Of a stretch of 53,257 nucleotides of DNA, positions 52,119 to 53,257 are shown piece by piece. Position 1 is the stretch's first letter. Every line of letters starts with the position of its first letter. The DNA comes from Verrucomicrobiales bacterium (GTDB lineage Bacteria; Verrucomicrobiota; Verrucomicrobiia; Limisphaerales; JAYPXF01). The notes under the pieces were generated by a model, which searched no databases, was not told the DNA's origin, and saw nothing but the letters and a program-made list of their open reading frames with translations. The translations under genes and the position numbers were made by a program. Location: positions 1 to 53,257 of the forward strand of contig PBAL01000013.1 of NCBI GenBank assembly GCA_002715965.1. The letters run 5' to 3'.

Positions 52119-52146
52119 GCAGAGAATCCGATCTCGGCGATGGGAG

Positions 52147-53118
52147 TCAGAAGAAGCGAATGAACGCCTTCTTGCGCAGCCGATCGACATATAACTTTTG
52201 AAGGCGATTGCGTTCCTCGGTGGTCAGCTGGCGCTCGATCTCATCGCGGACTTCGTGCAACGGACGAACGTAGGCGATTCGGACGTCTTCCAGATGCATG
52301 ATGTAGCTGGCATCCGCTGTGTTGATGATGCCACTGGTTTCGCCCTTCTTGAGCAGCTTGGCCTCGTCGGCGAGTTCCTTGCGAAGCACCTTGGTTTCGA
52401 TCCAACCCCAGTCGCCATCATCGGAGGCCTGTGATCCTTCGGAGTAGATGGCTGCGATTTCCTTGAAGTCGGCGAGGTCGTTGATGCGACGGCGAAGTTC
52501 GGACGCCAGCTTCTCAACTGCGGCCCGATCCCCTGTCTCCGGTTTGTTGAGGACGATCATGCGCAGCTTGATCTGATCGGGCAATCGGTAGTCCTTGATG
52601 TGTTCCTTGTAATAGGTCTCGATCTTGAACGGGGAAATCATGATGACGGACGAAACGTTTCGCGCCTGCATCTGCTCGATGACAAACTGGTCGCGGATCT
52701 CCTTGCGGAAGTCTTCGTAGGTCATTCCCTGTTGCTCGAGCGTCTTGATGAGGCGAGGACGGTCGCCGTATTGCTCGCGAATGCGGTCCTGGACGAAATT
52801 CTCCACGAAGCGCTCGGGAAGGCGGAAGCCCTCGCTCTCAAAGTCGGCCAGCATCAGCTCGCGATTGATCAGTTCGTTGAGGCCGTCGCGATAAGCTTTG
52901 AGCGCCTTTTCCTGGAACACCCTGGGTTCATGCCCGTGGCGATTCTTCAAGAACTCGATCACGGGTTCGATGAACTCCTTGGCCTCGTTCTCCGTAATGA
53001 CCTTCTGGTCCACGATCGCAACGATGCCGTTCAACAGTTCGCCCCGCGGCTGAGCCGCCCATGCGGAAAACACGGCTCCCGCCAGCATCAATGTCATAAT
53101 TCGTTGCGTCATCACCAT
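52147..53118 (-). CDS. SurA-like periplasmic chaperone with parvulin (PpiC) domain
   Basis: The protein has a signal peptide (MTLMLAGAVFSAWA), a SurA N-terminal-like helical domain (GIVAIVDQKVITENEAKEFI; RDGLNELINRELMLADFESE; MTYEDFRKEIRDQFVIEQMQ), then a single parvulin-type peptidyl-prolyl isomerase domain (IKLRMIVLNKPETG; DFKEIAAIYSEGSQASDDGD; LKKGETSGIINTADASYIMH), and a C-terminal helix. SurA assists outer-membrane protein folding, which fits a diderm organism. Two in-frame ATGs, 53118 and 53112, could start it; the frame further upstream looks non-coding. E. coli SurA has two parvulin domains, this has one. No gene is seen from 53119 to the window end. Confidence 0.88.
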   Translation of the reverse strand: MVMTQRIMTLMLAGAVFSAWAAQPRGELLNGIVAIVDQKVITENEAKEFIEPVIEFLKNRHGHEPRVFQEKALKAYRDGLNELINRELMLADFESEGFRLPERFVENFVQDRIREQYGDRPRLIKTLEQQGMTYEDFRKEIRDQFVIEQMQARNVSSVIMISPFKIETYYKEHIKDYRLPDQIKLRMIVLNKPETGDRAAVEKLASELRRRINDLADFKEIAAIYSEGSQASDDGDWGWIETKVLRKELADEAKLLKKGETSGIINTADASYIMHLEDVRIAYVRPLHEVRDEIERQLTTEERNRLQKLYVDRLRKKAFIRFF

Positions 53119-53257
53119 TCGCCGAATCTTAGGCGGTGACCCATTGAGGTCAAGGTTGGGGCTGGGGGAGTTGATAGCTGGGATACAGGAGGTGGCACTT
53201 TGATTTTCCCATCTTCCATCTGCCAAATCCTATCTCCTAATCAAAAATCCTTTTCCA

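Overview
The window looks like a chromosomal segment of a Verrucomicrobiota bacterium; Planctomycetota or another PVC lineage is the main alternative. The clues are three PSCyt2/PSD1 (DUF1549/DUF1553) proteins, two of them paired with DUF1501 proteins, a ThuA-domain protein, a secreted GMC-unlike FAD oxidoreductase with a golvesin-type C-terminal domain, DWPQWLGP-type PQQ propellers, YfhO paralogues and a UbiA-family enzyme of the MqnP type. Genes are tightly packed with many ATGA start/stop overlaps. This taxonomic call is an inference from gene content only.

Layout. 1-1.5 kb: a methyltransferase/glycosyltransferase-2 fusion. 1.56-5.36 kb (minus): an operon reading CPBP protease, thiL, tsaE, tsaB, mqnP-like. 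5.4-5.8 kb: a small membrane-protein locus split over two frames. 5.8-12.9 kb (plus): a complete Fe-S assembly operon, with a PerR/Fur-type regulator behind a perfect PerR-box palindrome and then sufB, sufC, sufD, sufT, sufS, a rhodanese-like protein without its catalytic Cys, and a SufU/IscU-type scaffold. 13-16.1 kb: an orphan PSD1 cytochrome-type protein. 16.1-17.9 kb (minus): sppA then upp. 18-23.4 kb: a PQQ propeller, a VCBS-repeat protein, an Ig/NHL/chitobiase-C protein and a GT2. 23.6-27.3 kb (plus): an NSS transporter, a decayed histidine kinase/receiver gene and a MacB/FtsX permease. 27.3-29.5 kb (minus): the FAD oxidoreductase and tRNA-Pro(GGG). 29.5-35.6 kb: DUF4184-like remnants, two tandem YfhO membrane proteins and a divergent PaaX-like regulator with a palindrome in the shared promoter region.

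35.6-36.6 kb holds an intergenic repeat of hairpins and a broken SMI1/KNR4-like gene. 36.6-40.4 kb (minus) is a compact operon of ThuA protein, UlaG-like metallo-hydrolase and an unusual DUF455 ferritin-like/ATP-grasp fusion; I judge this the best candidate for undescribed chemistry. 40.5-48.3 kb (minus) has two PSD1/DUF1501 cassettes. 48.6-53.1 kb has a secreted Dabb protein, tadA, a lipase-like hydrolase, a ferredoxin with a strong terminator, a secreted PHP-domain protein and a SurA-like chaperone.

No CRISPR array, intact insertion sequence, integrase, phage gene or rRNA was seen. Three short dispersed intergenic repeat families were seen.
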